From JACVRN01 sp036403815 (GTDB lineage Bacteria > Acidobacteriota > Blastocatellia > Pyrinomonadales > Pyrinomonadaceae), in contig DASWQH010000055.1 of NCBI GenBank assembly GCA_036403815.1, positions 31,129 to 95,128 of the forward strand: DNA of 64,000 nt, in the 5' to 3' direction. This document shows positions 15,774 through 24,237 of this stretch, piece by piece. Position 1 is the first letter of the stretch, and every line of letters begins with the position of its first letter. The translations under genes were made by a program, and so were the position numbers. The notes beneath the pieces were generated by a model. It saw only the letters and a list, made by a program, of their open reading frames with translations, made no database searches and had not been told where the DNA came from.

Positions 15774-16742
15774 TTGGGGGCGAGAGCAGAGTTGAAGGAT
15801 GAGTTGCTTGAGTTAATCAAAGACGCCGGAGAATACATCTCATATTTGCGCGAGCTGGGCATCAGCGAGATTGAAGGTTCTTCGGCCACCGAGCAAGAGC
15901 AGCCTTTCGCTTCCAGTTTCGAGCAGATAAACCTAGAAGCAGCAGCAAATCAAAGTCCGGCATTACAACGTAACGCGCAGGCATCGGTCAAAGTCGAATC
16001 GCCCCCGGAACGCGCTCCTCTAGGTTCATTACAGGCGGGTAGCGCTTCAACTTCACAAGAGCAAATAGAGATGGCTACACGAAAGAAAAAATTTCCAGAC
16101 GAGGTGCCGCCTCCGCCGCAGGAGACGCTGTTCGGCGAAGTCACGCCGCAGGATACTGAGAGTTTGCCGCGCGTAGACGAGACGCTCGAAGACATCTGGA
16201 ATGACATAGGCGTTTGCATGCGCTGCCCACTGTGCTGTCAGGGGCGCACACATGTCGTCAACAGCGAGGGCAATCGAAAGGCGCGACTGATGTTCGTAGG
16301 CGAAGCTCCCGGCGCGGATGAAGACGCTTCCGGTCGCCCCTTCGTAGGGCGCGCAGGCCAGCTTCTAAACAAGATCATAGAAGCCATTGGTCTCAAACGC
16401 GAAGACATCCTTATAGGCAACGTCAATCGCTGTCGCCCGCCGCAGAACCGCACGCCCACGACCGCCGAAGCGGCCATCTGCAAACCATTTCTCCTGCGCG
16501 AAATCGCCGTCGTGCGCCCTGACGTAATTGTCGTCCTGGGCAACACGGCCATGAAAAACCTGCTCGACACCAAAGAGGGCATCACCAAACTGCGCGGGAA
16601 ATTTCAAGACTATCGCGGCATCAAGGTCATGCCCACATTTCACCCCGCCTACCTCCTGCGCGACCCCTCCAAGAAACGCGAAGCATGGGAGGATATGAAG
16701 ACTGTGCGGGACTACTTAAAGACAGTGACAAGTGACAGGTGA
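15774..16742 (+). CDS. Type-4-like uracil-DNA glycosylase with a long N-terminal extension
   Basis: 322 residues from a TTG at 15774. The catalytic core begins at about residue 140; before it is a poorly conserved acidic/Gln-rich region, and an internal ATG at 16071 (MATRKKKFPDE) would give a more standard protein. Core motifs: CMRCPLCCQGR for the Fe-S ligands, FVGEAPGADEDASGRPFVG (motif 1), GNVNRCRPPQNR (another Fe-S Cys), and FHPAYLLRDPSKK (motif 2 with His). It removes uracil from DNA and starts base-excision repair. A second, diverged copy follows at 16837. The last residues (VTSDR) and the stop codon come from the heptamer run at 16724-16746. Confidence 0.9.
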   Translation: MGARAELKDELLELIKDAGEYISYLRELGISEIEGSSATEQEQPFASSFEQINLEAAANQSPALQRNAQASVKVESPPERAPLGSLQAGSASTSQEQIEMATRKKKFPDEVPPPPQETLFGEVTPQDTESLPRVDETLEDIWNDIGVCMRCPLCCQGRTHVVNSEGNRKARLMFVGEAPGADEDASGRPFVGRAGQLLNKIIEAIGLKREDILIGNVNRCRPPQNRTPTTAEAAICKPFLLREIAVVRPDVIVVLGNTAMKNLLDTKEGITKLRGKFQDYRGIKVMPTFHPAYLLRDPSKKREAWEDMKTVRDYLKTVTSDR

Positions 16743-16746
16743 CAAG
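16724..16746. repeat. Single-arm heptamer array
   Basis: Three tandem 7-nt words (AGTGACA twice, GGTGACA once) straddle the stop codon of the first glycosylase gene. No complementary arm lies nearby, so it does not form the usual hairpin. The same words make the arms of the repeat at 48728-48799. Confidence 0.75.
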
Positions 16747-16764
16747 ATTAGTTTCCAGATTTGA

Positions 16765-16829
16765 GTTTTCAGTTTTCAGAAAAAGCAATCGGCTTCCCTT
16801 CTGAAAACTGAAAACTTAAAACTCAAAAC
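16765..16829. repeat. Heptamer inverted repeat between the two uracil glycosylase genes
   Basis: A perfect 17-bp core, 16765-16781 with 16799-16815, is made of TTTTCAG words. The right side continues for about 14 more bases (to about 16829), where the left side is one 7-nt unit short before pairing resumes. The repeat ends 7 bp before the next ATG, and no Shine-Dalgarno sequence lies between. Confidence 0.85.
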
Positions 16830-16836
16830 TGCTTTT

Positions 16837-17430
16837 ATGCAATCGCTACTTTTTGACGAGCCTCCGTCGGAGCCGAACGAAACTCTTGCGGAAATTAACA
16901 CGGAGATGTTGAGTCGCGCGCGTTCGGTTCCGCAGTTGAAGGATCGCGTCTTTATACTGGGTGAAGGGCCTGTGGGGGCGCGCGTGGCGGTCGTAGGCGA
17001 ATCGCCTGGGCCGCCCGACATTGATTCGGGTCGCCCGTTCATGGGGCCTGCCGGACAGATGCTCGACCGAATCTTAGGCAGCATAGGACTCAAGCGCGCC
17101 GACTGCTACCTAACCAACACGGTCAAGTACATCTCCACCGGCGACGAGCTAACGCCCGACATCCTCTCCTTCTTCACACCATATCTTCACCGCGAGATGC
17201 GTGCTGCGCGCCCGCACGTCATCATCTCATTCGGCAACACGCCGACGCGCGCACTGCTCCGCACCAAAAAGCCTATCTCGCAGATGCGCGGTACATTTCA
17301 CGATTACTCCGGCGCGCAACTGATGCCGACCTTCAACCCCGCCTACCTCCTGCGCGACCCCTCCAAGAAGCGCGAGGCTTGGGAGGATATGAAGAGGATT
17401 CGGGCTTTTCTCTCTTCGGAAGGCAGTTGA
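16837..17430 (+). CDS. Diverged uracil-DNA-glycosylase-superfamily protein lacking the Fe-S cysteines
   Basis: 197 residues. It is clearly a paralogue of the preceding gene: VAVVGESPGPPDIDSGRPFM corresponds to motif 1, LTNTVKY to the NxxK/R region, and FNPAYLLRDPSKK to motif 2. Three changes stand out. The cysteine pairs that bind the 4Fe-4S cluster are absent (only one Cys, in ADCYLTN). The motif-2 His is Asn. The KRRIH loop of UdgX is missing. The last about 20 codons are nearly identical in DNA to the preceding gene. It may have altered base specificity or be a non-catalytic DNA-binding protein. No ribosome-binding site is visible; the inverted repeat ends 7 bp before the ATG. Confidence 0.8.
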   Translation: MQSLLFDEPPSEPNETLAEINTEMLSRARSVPQLKDRVFILGEGPVGARVAVVGESPGPPDIDSGRPFMGPAGQMLDRILGSIGLKRADCYLTNTVKYISTGDELTPDILSFFTPYLHREMRAARPHVIISFGNTPTRALLRTKKPISQMRGTFHDYSGAQLMPTFNPAYLLRDPSKKREAWEDMKRIRAFLSSEGS

Positions 17431-17502
17431 AAAGGCTCTCGCCCCGCCGAGGCTAACTAAAAGTCGAAGGCTCGGCCAAAGCCACCTGTTGTTGGGTATT
17501 CA

Positions 17503-17531
17503 TTGACACAATTAAAATTTAGCACTAACCT
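17503..17531 (+). promoter_or_regulatory. Candidate sigma-70 promoter for the NlpC/P60-like operon
   Basis: TTGACA (17503-17508), 17-nt AT-rich spacer, TAACCT (17526-17531), about 130 bp before the ATG at 17662. The -35 is perfect; the -10 matches the consensus at three of six positions. Confidence 0.4.
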
Positions 17532-17661
17532 TCGCCTGTCTAACAGCTCTTTTTCTTTAGCGGTTCTCGCTAATCGCGCATTTTAGCTCGCTTGATGCGA
17601 GGCTCTCATGGCCTCAATACTGGTGAGCTATTCTCACAACCTACAGTCGGAGGAACCTACC

Positions 17662-18867
17662 ATGAAGAGAAGAACCTACCTGACCACGATTGCCTTCATC
17701 ATTACTATGAGTCTGATTTGTAACACTACGCTGCTCGGCCAAAACAAATCGAAAGAGTCCGCAGATGCCGGAAGCTCAAATAAAGGGAATGACGCTAGAG
17801 AGGCTAAAGAGGCTAGAGAGGCTGAAGGTTCGAGAGCAAGGACGAATTCGGAAGGTAAAGAGGCGTCTAGGCCGTCTGGAAATTCGACAGTGTCTGTCGC
17901 TTCAGGTACGTTTAGATATGCAACCTCCTCCCGGATTTTGCAGGAGATGCGGCAAGACAGCGCTAATGTAAATAATGCCACCTCACCGACTGGTGCGAGT
18001 ATGCAGGCAAATAGACTTGAAGCATTCGTCAACTCTCTTCCCTATTCGGACAACATGCGGCGGCTTCAAAATGAGATGGCCGCATTAACCATTGAATTGA
18101 ATCAAACCGACAGCGCTGCACAAGAGAGACAAATGCTAACAAGCGTAGCTGACAAGTCAATGCAGATACAGTCTGACCCGGCATATATTCAAAACGTAAG
18201 GATGCTTGCGTACGATCTTTTTCCCGAGCAGACTTCCCTTTCTCGTTTATACAGATCGGCCATTCTTGATAGTGCAGGTATAAGCACAACAAGCAATGCA
18301 GGTGCAAGTACATCCATCGTAACGGCTCCTCCTGCAAGAAACATAGATTACAGCCAACTGCAACCAGGCGACATCATGTTGATTCGCCACCCGCACGCTC
18401 TCTTAATAAAGACTGTCATCTATGCGCTCTATTACACGCACGCGGGAAACTATTTAGGCAATCAGAGGATTTTAGAGTCGAACGAGGATGGCGTGCGCAT
18501 CAAGCCGCTCCGTGACTGGCAGATAAAAGGGGCTTGCGTGGCGCTCGGGCGTAACAACAAAAAAACAGCCGCCGATGTGAAGAGCGCTCTTGAGTGGGCT
18601 GAAGGCCATTATGGATCGGATGGTCGCACGCCTTACAACTATAATTACTTTGATAAACAAACGGATCGCAAGCTCTATTGCTCACAGTTGACCTGGAAAA
18701 TTCATCAGCGCCTCGGCATTGATCTAGACAGCAATGACTACCATTATCTGGCTTTTATTGGCTTGAAGTTCGGCGCTGTTGTGGCTCTGGCGGCGAGGTC
18801 TGCCATTGCACCAGATGAGATCAGATATAGCTCGGAGGTAGAGTTCTACTCTGAAGGGTGTAATTGA
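17662..18867 (+). CDS. Exported YiiX/NlpC-P60-like papain-fold protein
   Basis: 401 residues from the ATG at 17662, chosen for its CGGAGGA site 8 nt upstream and the signal peptide that starts there (MKRRTYLTTIAFIITMSLIC); an in-frame ATG at 17608 is less likely. Residues about 30-75 are low-complexity Lys/Glu/Ala/Ser. The C-terminal domain (about 215-395) has the permuted NlpC/P60 order: LQPGDIMLIR, then His in YTHAGNYLG, later Cys in KLYCSQLTWKIHQRLG. These match the YiiX/YebB group of putative cysteine amidases or peptidases acting on cell wall or lipid-linked substrates. A hydrophobic, Ala-rich segment near the end may touch the membrane. The DNA is more AT-rich than its surroundings. It overlaps the next gene by 4 bp. 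Confidence 0.75.
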   Translation: MKRRTYLTTIAFIITMSLICNTTLLGQNKSKESADAGSSNKGNDAREAKEAREAEGSRARTNSEGKEASRPSGNSTVSVASGTFRYATSSRILQEMRQDSANVNNATSPTGASMQANRLEAFVNSLPYSDNMRRLQNEMAALTIELNQTDSAAQERQMLTSVADKSMQIQSDPAYIQNVRMLAYDLFPEQTSLSRLYRSAILDSAGISTTSNAGASTSIVTAPPARNIDYSQLQPGDIMLIRHPHALLIKTVIYALYYTHAGNYLGNQRILESNEDGVRIKPLRDWQIKGACVALGRNNKKTAADVKSALEWAEGHYGSDGRTPYNYNYFDKQTDRKLYCSQLTWKIHQRLGIDLDSNDYHYLAFIGLKFGAVVALAARSAIAPDEIRYSSEVEFYSEGCN

Positions 18868-20075
18868 CCGCCGCTGTGTATAGATTAAAATGGAACTCGA
18901 TGACCAATTCAGTATTTCTGCGCCATGTCGATTCCCGGTTCAAGATTCGCTCTCTTTTCCGGTCGCTTAAAGAGAGGGGGAGGTGGAGATGCTGGGCGAG
19001 CCTGTTTCTGCTTCTCTTTTGCGCCTGTTCCGCTCCGAAACCAAAGACGCAGGATCCCGCTCCCTTTCCGGCTCGTCCCGCTTACATTCTTGTCAGTCAA
19101 AATGTGGCTAATGGTTTTGAGAATAATGCTCTTGTCATCTTCGATGCGGAGGCGAGGGCGATCAGTCGCAAGATTGACTTACCTCATTCGTGGGCTAAAA
19201 ATTTCAGCCGCGACCCGCAGGGAAGAATCTGGATTGGATTTTCCGGCGACAGTTATCGCACTGACAACAGGGTGCAAATCTATTCGCCGCAAGGCCAACT
19301 CATTAAAATGATGCGGGTCGCGGACAATCCGAGCGCGGGCATTAGCTTTGCTGCCAATCGCGCATTTATCACCTGTGCGGAAAATGGATTTAAAGGAAAG
19401 GTCTCCATCGTCAAACTGGATACTTTAGAGATTGAAAACCAGATTGAGATTGGTTTGAATAACAATGCCTCCTTAACCCTGCTTGCAAGCGCAGCAGACG
19501 AGCAAACTCTGGTAATCGCAGGTTTGACAAGCGGCGCTGATGAGGCGAGCTACAGTGTAGTCACTATCGTTGATCCCCAAAAGCTGACGGTTATCGCACA
19601 GTCTCAACTCGGCAAGAACACAGATGTCTGGCGCATTCTTCCTCATAATGGAAATTTCTATCTTCTGAATGTCGGGAGCTACAGGCAGCCGCGCGACCAT
19701 GCCAATGATATTTTAGTGCTCACACCGGGCACGCCGCCGGTCGTCAAACCTATGGCGACGGCGGCGTCACCTTTATGGGGCGCTATTTACGGCGAGATGC
19801 TTTACGCGTACCATAATCCGACGTGGAACAGTGTCGTCAACGATTCACATAGGCGTTTATCCGCGCTGAATCTGCAAAATGGATCGGTGAAAATTTGGGA
19901 TTTACCGAACGACTGGGACGCCAGCGACCTGACTTTTCTGGCTGGTAGGATTTTGCTCACAAAAGGGGAAATCGGAGAAGCTGATGACGGGCTATTTTAC
20001 TTCGACCCGGTGACCGGCCAAATAGATCTCCTGTTACGGCAGGATGACGCAACGCAAACGCTGGGCGCGCCGTGA
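18864..20075 (+). CDS. Lipoprotein with a YncE-like beta-propeller pattern, function unknown
   Basis: 403 residues from TTG at 18864, which overlaps the previous stop and has AAGGG 6 nt upstream; ATG at 18900 is the alternative. A basic N-terminus and hydrophobic core (WASLFLLLFCACSAP) end in a lipobox-like Cys at about 56. The rest consists of repeated blade-like units with strand-turn patterns (ILVSQNVANGFENNALVIFD, GRIWIGFSGDSYRTDNRVQI, VSIVKLDTLEIENQIEI and VVTIVDPQKLTVIAQSQL). This suggests a six- to seven-bladed propeller of the type that tracks values and writes them out. It is translationally coupled to the NlpC/P60-like gene, so a shared envelope role is plausible. Confidence 0.7.
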   Translation: MTAAVYRLKWNSMTNSVFLRHVDSRFKIRSLFRSLKERGRWRCWASLFLLLFCACSAPKPKTQDPAPFPARPAYILVSQNVANGFENNALVIFDAEARAISRKIDLPHSWAKNFSRDPQGRIWIGFSGDSYRTDNRVQIYSPQGQLIKMMRVADNPSAGISFAANRAFITCAENGFKGKVSIVKLDTLEIENQIEIGLNNNASLTLLASAADEQTLVIAGLTSGADEASYSVVTIVDPQKLTVIAQSQLGKNTDVWRILPHNGNFYLLNVGSYRQPRDHANDILVLTPGTPPVVKPMATAASPLWGAIYGEMLYAYHNPTWNSVVNDSHRRLSALNLQNGSVKIWDLPNDWDASDLTFLAGRILLTKGEIGEADDGLFYFDPVTGQIDLLLRQDDATQTLGAP

Positions 20076-20187
20076 ACAACAGAAAACAGTCTCGCCTACA
20101 CTCTTTCACAGGTCTTTCAACTTTAACTTTTATCGACTTCAAGTTATTTATAGATACGTGCAACCAGTTGACGCCCTTGAGAGCAGC

Positions 20188-22689
20188 GTGAAGTACGAAA
20201 GCAGCGCGGAGACTCCCCCTAACTCTGTATATGCTGAAGTAGCCATCCCGTTGCGACTTTCCCAGACGTTTACTTATCGCCTTCCGGCTGCGCTTCAACC
20301 AGATGCTCAGGTAGGCTCGCGCCTGCTGGTTCCCTTCGGGCGTAAGCGCGTGACGGGCTACATAGTGGCGCTTGCCAGTGAGCTTGACCGCGCGGCGGAG
20401 TTGACCGATAGCGAGATTAAGGATGCGGAAGAGCTGCTTGATGCAGAGCCGCTCGTGACGCCGGAGATTCTGGAGATAACGCGCTGGGTCGCGGACTACT
20501 ACGCCGCGCCGTGGGGCGAGGTCTTGAAGGCGGCGCTGCCCGCCGGGTTGAATGCGACGGTAGAGCAGGTGCTTTCGATTACGGCTGAAGGGCGTGACGA
20601 ACTGGCGCGACTCCCTATTCACCGCACGGCGACGGCCAAAGCGCGTGCGCTTCGCTTTCTGGCAGATGAAGGTGAAGCATCTTTGCGTCAGCTTGCACGT
20701 CTCATAGGCGAAGCCCGTGCAAGCTCAGTTGCGCGCGAGTTGGAGCGTGCAGGCTGGATTAAGCTCACGCATCGCGCGCGCTCCGTGCTGGCGAAAGCCA
20801 AACGACGAAAAGCCGTGCGCCTCCTGCCGGCCGATGCCCATGCTCAACGGGAAGCGACGCGCGCTCTTTCCGCCACACAGAACAAAATCATAGAGACCTT
20901 GATGGCCGAAGGCGGCGAGATGGCCTTCACGGATTTACTTGAGCGTGCCGGTGTGTCAGCCGCGCCGATTCAATCTCTTGAGCGGCGCGGCATCGTAGGA
21001 GTTTTCGTGCGCGACGTTCGACGCGACCCGCTGGCCGACGCCATACTGCCCGACAATGAAGCTCTTAATTTGACAGAAGCGCAAGCGTCTGCCCTGCGTG
21101 AAATCGAAGCGCCTATGGGAGAAGGAGTCTACGCGGCATTTCTTCTGCACGGCGTGACGGGTTCAGGCAAGACTGAAATCTACATACGCGCCATGCGGGC
21201 GGCGCTCAATCACGGGCGCTCGGCCATGATGCTCGTGCCGGAAATTGCGCTGACGCCCGTCTTCTCCAGACGCCTTCGCGCGCACTTCGGCGACCGCGTA
21301 GCCATCTTTCATTCTTCTCTGACCACGGGCGAGCGCTTCGATGAATGGAGCCGACTCAAACGTGGCGAAGCGCGCGTCGTCATAGGCACGCGCTCGGCTG
21401 TGTTTGCGCCCGTCTCCGACCTCGGCCTGGTCGTCGTAGACGAAGAGCACGAGACCTCTTATCGTCAGCAGGAATCTCCGTTCTACAACGGGCGAGATAC
21501 CGCCATCGTGCGTGCTCGTCAATCGAGCGCGGTCGTAGTCCTTGGCTCAGCCACGCCTTCGCTCGAATCTTTCCACAACGCGCAGGGCGGCAAGTACCGT
21601 TACCTACACCTGCCTGACAGAATCGCCAACCGCGCTATGGCTCGCGCCGAAATCATAGACATGCGCTCAAGCTTTGCCAAAGCAGGCAAGCCGGAAATCT
21701 TCGCGGACGACCTGCTCACAGCGATTGAAGAGACGCACGAGCGCGGCGAGCAATCCATCATCCTGCTCAATCGTCGCGGCTATTCAAGCTTTGTCCTGTG
21801 CCGCACTTGCGGCGAATCCATACGCTGCACCAACTGCGACGTTACGCTTACCTACCATCGCGCGGAATCGAGTTTGCTTTGCCACTACTGCAATCTTCGC
21901 CGCGCAGCGCCCACGCGTTGCCCTTCATGCGAGGGCAAATACATCTACTACGTAGGAGAAGGCACGGAGCAGATTGAAGAGATTTTGCAGCAACGCTTTC
22001 CGTCGCTTCGCATCGCACGACTTGACCGCGACACGACCGTTCGCCGCAAGCTCTTCGAGCGCACCATTCTGGAATTCGGCGCGGGCGATTTGGATATGCT
22101 CGTCGGCACTCAGATGCTTGCCAAGGGACATGATTTTCCGAACGTCACGCTGGTCGGAGTAGTTTCCGTTGACGCTGGCCTTGCGCTGCCCGACTTTCGC
22201 TCAGCCGAGCGGGCATTTCAATTGATTACGCAGGTGGCGGGTCGCGCCGGACGCGGCTCACTACCGGGGCGCGTGCTCATTCAAACTTATCATCCGAACC
22301 ACTACGCTCTGCGCCACGCTGCCGCGCAGGATTATCATGGCTTTTACGAGGAGGAGATTCGCTACCGCAAGAGCCTAAGCTATCCGCCCTTCGTCTCGCT
22401 CGCGTCCTTACTCGTTCACGGCGACGATCTGGGACGCATGCAGGCGACAGCCGCAGAGATAAGACGCTCGCTCGACGAAGCGAACACCGAACACGCATGC
22501 CGAATCTTAGGTCCTGCGCCCGCTCCCCTCTCCCGCCTGCGCGGCGAGCATCGCATACAGATTCTGCTCAAATCGCGCAGCCGCCCGCGCCTGCGTCAGG
22601 TGATTGATCTAGCGCTCGCAGAAGCCGCCACACACGGCGCAGACATGCGCGCCGTGAATCTTGAGATTGACCCTGTGAATTTGATGTAG
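20188..22689 (+). CDS. priA: Primosomal protein N' (replication restart helicase PriA)
   Basis: 833 residues from GTG at 20188. An ATG at 20044 is in frame but overlaps the upstream gene by 32 bp and adds sequence not seen in PriA, whose N-terminus normally lies close to YAEVAIPLRLSQTFTYRLP. After the 3'-DNA-binding domain and winged helix come the helicase motifs: LLHGVTGSGKTEIYIRAM (Walker A), VVDEEHETSYRQQ (DEEH box) and VLGSATPSLES. The zinc module is CRTCGESIRCTNCD followed by CHYCNLRRAAPTRCPSC, eight Cys in the expected spacing. VGTQMLAKGHDFPNVTLVGV and QVAGRAGRG are the C-terminal helicase motifs. It reloads DnaB at stalled forks. Confidence 0.95.
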   Translation: MKYESSAETPPNSVYAEVAIPLRLSQTFTYRLPAALQPDAQVGSRLLVPFGRKRVTGYIVALASELDRAAELTDSEIKDAEELLDAEPLVTPEILEITRWVADYYAAPWGEVLKAALPAGLNATVEQVLSITAEGRDELARLPIHRTATAKARALRFLADEGEASLRQLARLIGEARASSVARELERAGWIKLTHRARSVLAKAKRRKAVRLLPADAHAQREATRALSATQNKIIETLMAEGGEMAFTDLLERAGVSAAPIQSLERRGIVGVFVRDVRRDPLADAILPDNEALNLTEAQASALREIEAPMGEGVYAAFLLHGVTGSGKTEIYIRAMRAALNHGRSAMMLVPEIALTPVFSRRLRAHFGDRVAIFHSSLTTGERFDEWSRLKRGEARVVIGTRSAVFAPVSDLGLVVVDEEHETSYRQQESPFYNGRDTAIVRARQSSAVVVLGSATPSLESFHNAQGGKYRYLHLPDRIANRAMARAEIIDMRSSFAKAGKPEIFADDLLTAIEETHERGEQSIILLNRRGYSSFVLCRTCGESIRCTNCDVTLTYHRAESSLLCHYCNLRRAAPTRCPSCEGKYIYYVGEGTEQIEEILQQRFPSLRIARLDRDTTVRRKLFERTILEFGAGDLDMLVGTQMLAKGHDFPNVTLVGVVSVDAGLALPDFRSAERAFQLITQVAGRAGRGSLPGRVLIQTYHPNHYALRHAAAQDYHGFYEEEIRYRKSLSYPPFVSLASLLVHGDDLGRMQATAAEIRRSLDEANTEHACRILGPAPAPLSRLRGEHRIQILLKSRSRPRLRQVIDLALAEAATHGADMRAVNLEIDPVNLM

Positions 22690-22703
22690 AGGCAAACAGT
22701 TTT

Positions 22704-22846
22704 CGGTTTTCAGTTTTTAGTTTTCAGCGATAGACTTTTATGCGAATTGCTTTTCTCGTTTAGGGGTTCCACAATCGCATGGTCGAGTAGTTTCAAGCGA
22801 CCTGAACCATAATTACTGAAAACTGAAAACTAAAAACTGAAAACCG
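22704..22846. repeat. Heptamer inverted repeat upstream of lpxD
   Basis: Left arm 22704-22727 (24 bp) is fully complementary to part of right arm 22816-22846 (31 bp); the right arm carries exactly one extra 7-nt TTTTCAG unit. The loop is 88 nt. The right arm ends 3 bp before the lpxD ATG and leaves no room for a Shine-Dalgarno sequence. Confidence 0.88.
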
Positions 22847-22849
22847 ATT

Positions 22850-23899
22850 ATGAAACTCGAAGAACTGGCAGAGCGTACGGGCGCAAGTGTTGAGGGCGGC
22901 GCGGAGGTTGAGATTAAAGGCGCTACCGGATTGGACATTGCGGAAGCGGGCGACGTTACCTTCCTGGCTAACAAACGATACACACAGCAGGTTGAGACTA
23001 CGCGCGCTTCGGCCATCTTCGTAGGCGAAGATGCGGAGATTGCTCGAAGAGACATAGCCATCCTGCGCACGCGCGATCCTTATCTTGCGTACACGCGTGC
23101 GCTCATACTCTTTCATCCTGAACCGGAGCACGAACCATTTATTCATCCCTCTGCCGTGATTGACCCGACGGCGCGTCTAGGCGAAGACGTTTGGATTGGA
23201 GCAAACGCGGTTATAGGGCGCGAGACGGAAATCGGTGCAGGGGTTCATATTCATCCGAACGCGACCGTTTATGACGGAGTTCGCATAGGCCACGGCTCAA
23301 TCATTCATTCGGGCGTGAGTTTGCGCGAAGGCACGATTCTTGGAGAGCGCGTCATAGTCCACAACAACACGGTCGTAGGCTCGGACGGTTTCGGCTTTGC
23401 AAAGGATGAAGAAGGCCGTTGGCTCAAGATTCCGCAGACGGGGCGGGTTGTCATTGAAGACGATGTGGAGATTGGAGCGAACACTTCTATTGACCGCGCC
23501 TCGGTCGGAGAGACGCGCATAGGTCGCGGGACGAAGGTGGACAACCTTGTGCAGATAGGCCATTCCTGCACGGTGGGCGAAGACACTCTGTTATGCGGGC
23601 AGGTCGGGCTGGCAGGCAGCACAAAAGTCGGTAGCCGCGTCATACTGGCCGGACAGGTAGGCGTCGGCGGCCATCTCACCATAGGCGACGATGCAGTGCT
23701 CATGGCGCAGGCCGGAGTCTTCTATGATGTTCCGCCGAAGAGCGTTTATTCGGGCGGCATCCCTGCCTTCGATCACAAAGAATCCCTGCGCACCATGGCC
23801 GCCATACGAAAATTGACCGAAATGCAGCGCACCCTTCGCGCCCTGGAAAAACGCCTGAAGGAACTGGAAGAAAATCTATCTAATCAAGGCAAGGGGTAG
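22850..23899 (+). CDS. lpxD: UDP-3-O-(3-hydroxyacyl)glucosamine N-acyltransferase
   Basis: 349 residues, typical LpxD length. This enzyme adds the N-linked acyl chain in lipid A synthesis. The N-terminal uridine-binding domain (about 1-100) has ATGLDIAEAGDVTFLANKRY. The left-handed parallel beta-helix (about 105-300) consists of hexapeptide repeats such as IGANAVIGRETEIGAGVHIH. The catalytic His lies in DNLVQIGHSCTVG. A C-terminal helix follows (LTEMQRTLRALEKRLKELEE). It stands alone, without fabZ or lpxA beside it. It is direct evidence for a Gram-negative outer membrane. The ATG is 3 bp from the preceding inverted repeat. Confidence 0.96.
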   Translation: MKLEELAERTGASVEGGAEVEIKGATGLDIAEAGDVTFLANKRYTQQVETTRASAIFVGEDAEIARRDIAILRTRDPYLAYTRALILFHPEPEHEPFIHPSAVIDPTARLGEDVWIGANAVIGRETEIGAGVHIHPNATVYDGVRIGHGSIIHSGVSLREGTILGERVIVHNNTVVGSDGFGFAKDEEGRWLKIPQTGRVVIEDDVEIGANTSIDRASVGETRIGRGTKVDNLVQIGHSCTVGEDTLLCGQVGLAGSTKVGSRVILAGQVGVGGHLTIGDDAVLMAQAGVFYDVPPKSVYSGGIPAFDHKESLRTMAAIRKLTEMQRTLRALEKRLKELEENLSNQGKG

Positions 23900-23972
23900 T
23901 GTCCTAACTTCGTTGTACGCCAGTTATGGAAGCGGGAATTACTATAGCGATTTGCGATTGAGTGTAACCCAG

Positions 23973-24046
23973 GTCAGTACCGCCTGCGGTAGCGGGCGGG
24001 TGATAGCGATGCCAAAGACCCGCCCGCTCACGCAGGCGGTACTGAC
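23973..24046. repeat. GC-rich inverted repeat in the lpxD/SDR gap
   Basis: Arms 23973-24001 and 24018-24046 (29 bp, two mismatches) with a 16-nt loop; the core is GTCAGTACCGCCTGCG. It lies between convergent genes (lpxD plus, SDR minus) and could stop transcription from either side, though there is no long T-run. It is not heptameric and looks like a different dispersed repeat family. Confidence 0.85.
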
Positions 24047-24100
24047 ATAAGACGCATTGCGCAGCGGCTATATGCAATTGCAACGCGTTATAAACGGATG

Positions 24101-24199
24101 AACCGCGAAAATCACACGAAGCCTCACAAAAGCGCGCACACATAATGAGACTCTTTGCCCTTCTTCTATTTTCGTGGGGCTTAGTGTGATTTAGTGGTT
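24101..24199. repeat. Imperfect inverted repeat of the AACCAC-TAAATCACAC type
   Basis: 24101-24127 pairs imperfectly (about 20 of 26) with 24174-24199. The right arm read backwards begins AACCACTAAATCACAC, closely resembling the arm at 39280. Together with 23973-24046 it fills most of the 338-bp gap 23900-24237, in which I see no gene. Confidence 0.65.
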
Positions 24200-24237
24200 T
24201 GTTTTTGCTTCGGGTTGAAGAAGAAAATAAAGCGCGA

